Positions 62,853 through 64,000 of a stretch of DNA of 64,000 bases are shown here, in pieces (within the stretch, counting starts at the first letter, position 1; every line of letters starts with the position of its first letter). The stretch is from Pseudomonas syringae (GTDB lineage Bacteria; Pseudomonadota; Gammaproteobacteria; Pseudomonadales; Pseudomonadaceae): positions 1 through 64,000 of the forward strand of contig NZ_JPQU01000030.1 in NCBI RefSeq assembly GCF_000737245.1, given 5' to 3'. The notes under the pieces were generated by a model. That model ran no database searches, was not told where the DNA came from, and saw only the letters and a program-made list of their open reading frames with translations. A program made the position numbers and the translations under genes.

Positions 62853-63533
62853 TTGGCTGCTGCGAAAAAGAAACCTGCACCCAAGCGCGGCGCCAGCCGT
62901 TATCAAGCACCTGCGAAGAAGCCGATCCCGGGATGGATGTGGCTGGCGGTTGGCCTCACGGTCGGTGCGTTCATTGTATTTTTGATGAAGCTGGAGCCCG
63001 GTGGCGATGACGTCAAGCGGGTCAAGGCCGAGGCGAAGGCGGCCAAAATCGCCGAAGCCAACAAGACACCACCCAGCCCGACTGCGCCTGTGAAGCCCAA
63101 ATACGACTTCTATACGCTGCTGCCGGAATCGGAAGTCATCGTGCCTAACGAAGCGGTGCCAGAGAAAACGCCACCGCCAGTGGTTGCCCCGGTAACGCCG
63201 GAGCAGGCAGCGAAGATTGACACGGCTCGGGCTCAGGCAGCTCTCAGCGGTCTGACGCCACCGCCAGCGCCACCCGTGGTCAAGCCGGCAGCGGTCACAC
63301 AGTTCTTCCTGCAAGCGGGCTCGTTCCGCAAGAAAGAAGACGCTGACAAGGTCAGGGCGCAAATCATTCTGCTGGGCCAAAGCGCTGCGGTTGAGTCAGG
63401 GACCGTTAAAGAGGAAACCTGGTACCGCGTACTGGTCGGGCCGTTCAGCAACCGCGAACAACTGACCATCGCCCAGAAGCAATTGGCGAGCGGCGGGTTC
63501 AGTAACCTTTTGTTGCAACAGCGTAGTAAGTAA
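62853..63533 (+). CDS. SPOR-domain membrane protein (FtsN-like)
   Basis: 226 residues. A basic N-terminus (KKKPAPKRG), one membrane helix (MWLAVGLTVGAFIVFLM, about 28-47), a Pro/Ala-rich linker, and a C-terminal SPOR domain (about 145-222; FFLQAGSFRKKEDADKVRAQI) that binds septal peptidoglycan. This architecture is that of FtsN-type division proteins, and this gene follows argS by one base in Pseudomonas. Start is TTG 62853, overlapping the argS 3' end region. Confidence 0.88.
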   Translation: MAAAKKKPAPKRGASRYQAPAKKPIPGWMWLAVGLTVGAFIVFLMKLEPGGDDVKRVKAEAKAAKIAEANKTPPSPTAPVKPKYDFYTLLPESEVIVPNEAVPEKTPPPVVAPVTPEQAAKIDTARAQAALSGLTPPPAPPVVKPAAVTQFFLQAGSFRKKEDADKVRAQIILLGQSAAVESGTVKEETWYRVLVGPFSNREQLTIAQKQLASGGFSNLLLQQRSK

Positions 63534-63548
63534 CGGCCAACACTGAAA

Positions 63549-63597
63549 CCTGTGGGACCGGATTCAACGCCTTCGCGAATGAATTTGCTCCCGCAGG
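63549..63597. repeat. short REP, attcattcgcgaa-related
   Basis: cctgtgggaccggattcaac and cgcgaatgaatttgctcccg; a decayed, shortened relative of 15350-15438. Confidence 0.65.
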
Positions 63598-63616
63598 TCA
63601 ACACCAAAGTGCATGT

Positions 63617-63727
63617 CTGTAGGAGCGAGCTTGCTCGCGATAAGGTCGGTACGACCTTCATGCAATGGCGAATTCACTGTTTTTACGACTGCTTCGCAGC
63701 CGATCGCGAGCAAGCTCGCTCCTACAG
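63617..63727. repeat. long REPIN with conserved centre, inverted (copy 2)
   Basis: Arms ctgtaggagcgagcttgctc and inverse. Read in inverse complement, the centre (ggctgcgaagcagtcgtaaa) is the same as in copies at 60880 and 63797, but both arms have the gcttgctcgcga core. Confidence 0.9.
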
Positions 63728-63750
63728 TTGTCACGCCCCCCCTCACCACC

Positions 63751-63779
63751 CCGCCTTCCCGGCTTAAGCTGGTCCCACG
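63751..63779. repeat. half REP, ggctttagccggg type
   Basis: gccttcccggcttaagctgg then tcccacg: a single right arm without partner. Confidence 0.7.
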
Positions 63780-63796
63780 GATACGTGTATGCGCAG

Positions 63797-63907
63797 TCTG
63801 TAGGAGCGCGCTTGCCCGCGATCGGCTGCGAAGCAGTCGTAAAAATGGTGAATCCACTATTTTTTGAAGGTCCTTCGGCCCTTATCGCGGGCAAGCGCGC
63901 TCCTACA
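63797..63907. repeat. long REPIN with conserved centre (copy 3)
   Basis: tctgtaggagcgcgcttgcc to gcgctcctaca; almost identical to 60880-60989. The 63534-64000 stretch contains only repeats and the promoter below. Confidence 0.92.
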
Positions 63908-63935
63908 TGCAATTCCCAACCACTCATCCTCCAAG

Positions 63936-63963
63936 GTTGAAATCCCCACCCCCACCCCCATAT
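63936..63963 (+). promoter_or_regulatory. sigma-32 (heat-shock) promoter, probably of hslVU
   Basis: GTTGAAA (63936-63942), 13-base spacer, CCCCATAT (63956-63963). The sigma-32 consensus is CTTGAAA, 11-16 bases, CCCCATNT; only the first base differs. In Pseudomonas hslV follows the argS-SPOR gene pair; its coding start lies outside the window. Confidence 0.8.
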
Positions 63964-64000
63964 GAGTTTTCACCAGGGCATTTTCGCCCCGCTGTGTGGA

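Noticed and set aside
60782..62884. 700-codon open frame opposite argS
   Set aside because: Antisense shadow of argS, and its ends run into a REPIN.
63962..64000. Possible partial gene beginning at ATG 63962
   Set aside because: This ATG is part of the sigma-32 -10 element CCCCATAT and has no ribosome site; the bases are more likely the hslV leader.

Overview
The window is chromosomal DNA from a fluorescent-type Pseudomonas, most likely of the P. syringae / P. fluorescens lineage. This rests on recognisable protein sequences (SelO, GltB/GltD, PilM-Q, PonA, PriA, ArgS), on the gene order ponA | pilMNOPQ-aroK-aroB-damX-gltB-gltD-hemE, and on about 19 dispersed REP/REPIN hairpins of the Pseudomonas types (arms with gcttgcccgcga, gcttgctcgcga, or ggctttagccggg cores). 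No rRNA, tRNA, CRISPR array, IS element or phage was seen.

Layout. 1-9.2 kb: housekeeping and stress genes (K+/H+ antiporter nhaP2, large mechanosensitive channel mscK, AMPylase selO, thioredoxin trxC) with one unknown gene on the minus strand. 9.3-10.6 kb: an orphan PAAR protein and an orphan ParA-type ATPase. 10.9-30 kb: a 21-gene aryl polyene (APE) pigment cluster, all on the plus strand and tightly overlapping. It holds a type II ketosynthase set, two acyl carrier proteins, an aryl-ACP ligase fused to a dehydratase, a MIO-type aromatic ammonia-lyase, a glycosyltransferase, two acyltransferases, thioesterase, methyltransferase, FAD enzyme, and an export set (LolA-like, MMPL, lipoprotein). 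30.1-31.4 kb: a secreted trypsin-like protease bracketed by copies of one repeat. 31.4-33.7 kb: a divergent LysR / MFS pair equivalent to E. coli ynfL-ynfM.

33.8-44.3 kb: hemE, a 933-residue DUF6543 (dermonecrotic toxin-domain) protein inserted between hemE and gltD, then gltD and gltB. 44.6-52.9 kb (minus strand): a DamX-like SPOR/AAA protein, aroB, aroK and the type IV pilus alignment complex and secretin pilQPONM. 53.1-55.6 kb: ponA, divergent from pilM. 55.8-58.5 kb: maeB, a secreted SNase-type nuclease and rpmE (minus). 58.6-63.5 kb: priA, argS and a SPOR-domain protein. The right edge carries an excellent sigma-32 promoter, as expected upstream of hslVU.

How it works together. The APE genes can be read as one pathway. 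The ammonia-lyase and ligase would supply and load an aromatic starter on an ACP. Ketosynthase pairs, ketoreductase and dehydratases extend a conjugated polyene. Methyltransferase, FAD enzyme, glycosyl- and acyltransferases tailor and anchor it. LolA/MMPL/lipoprotein proteins move it to the outer membrane. The most interesting second-look items are the starter specificity and halogenase-like signature in this cluster, the toxin-like insertion at hemE-gltD with no visible immunity gene, the repeat-bracketed protease, the rpmE terminator that doubles as signal-peptide coding sequence, and REPINs whose two arms have changed in step.
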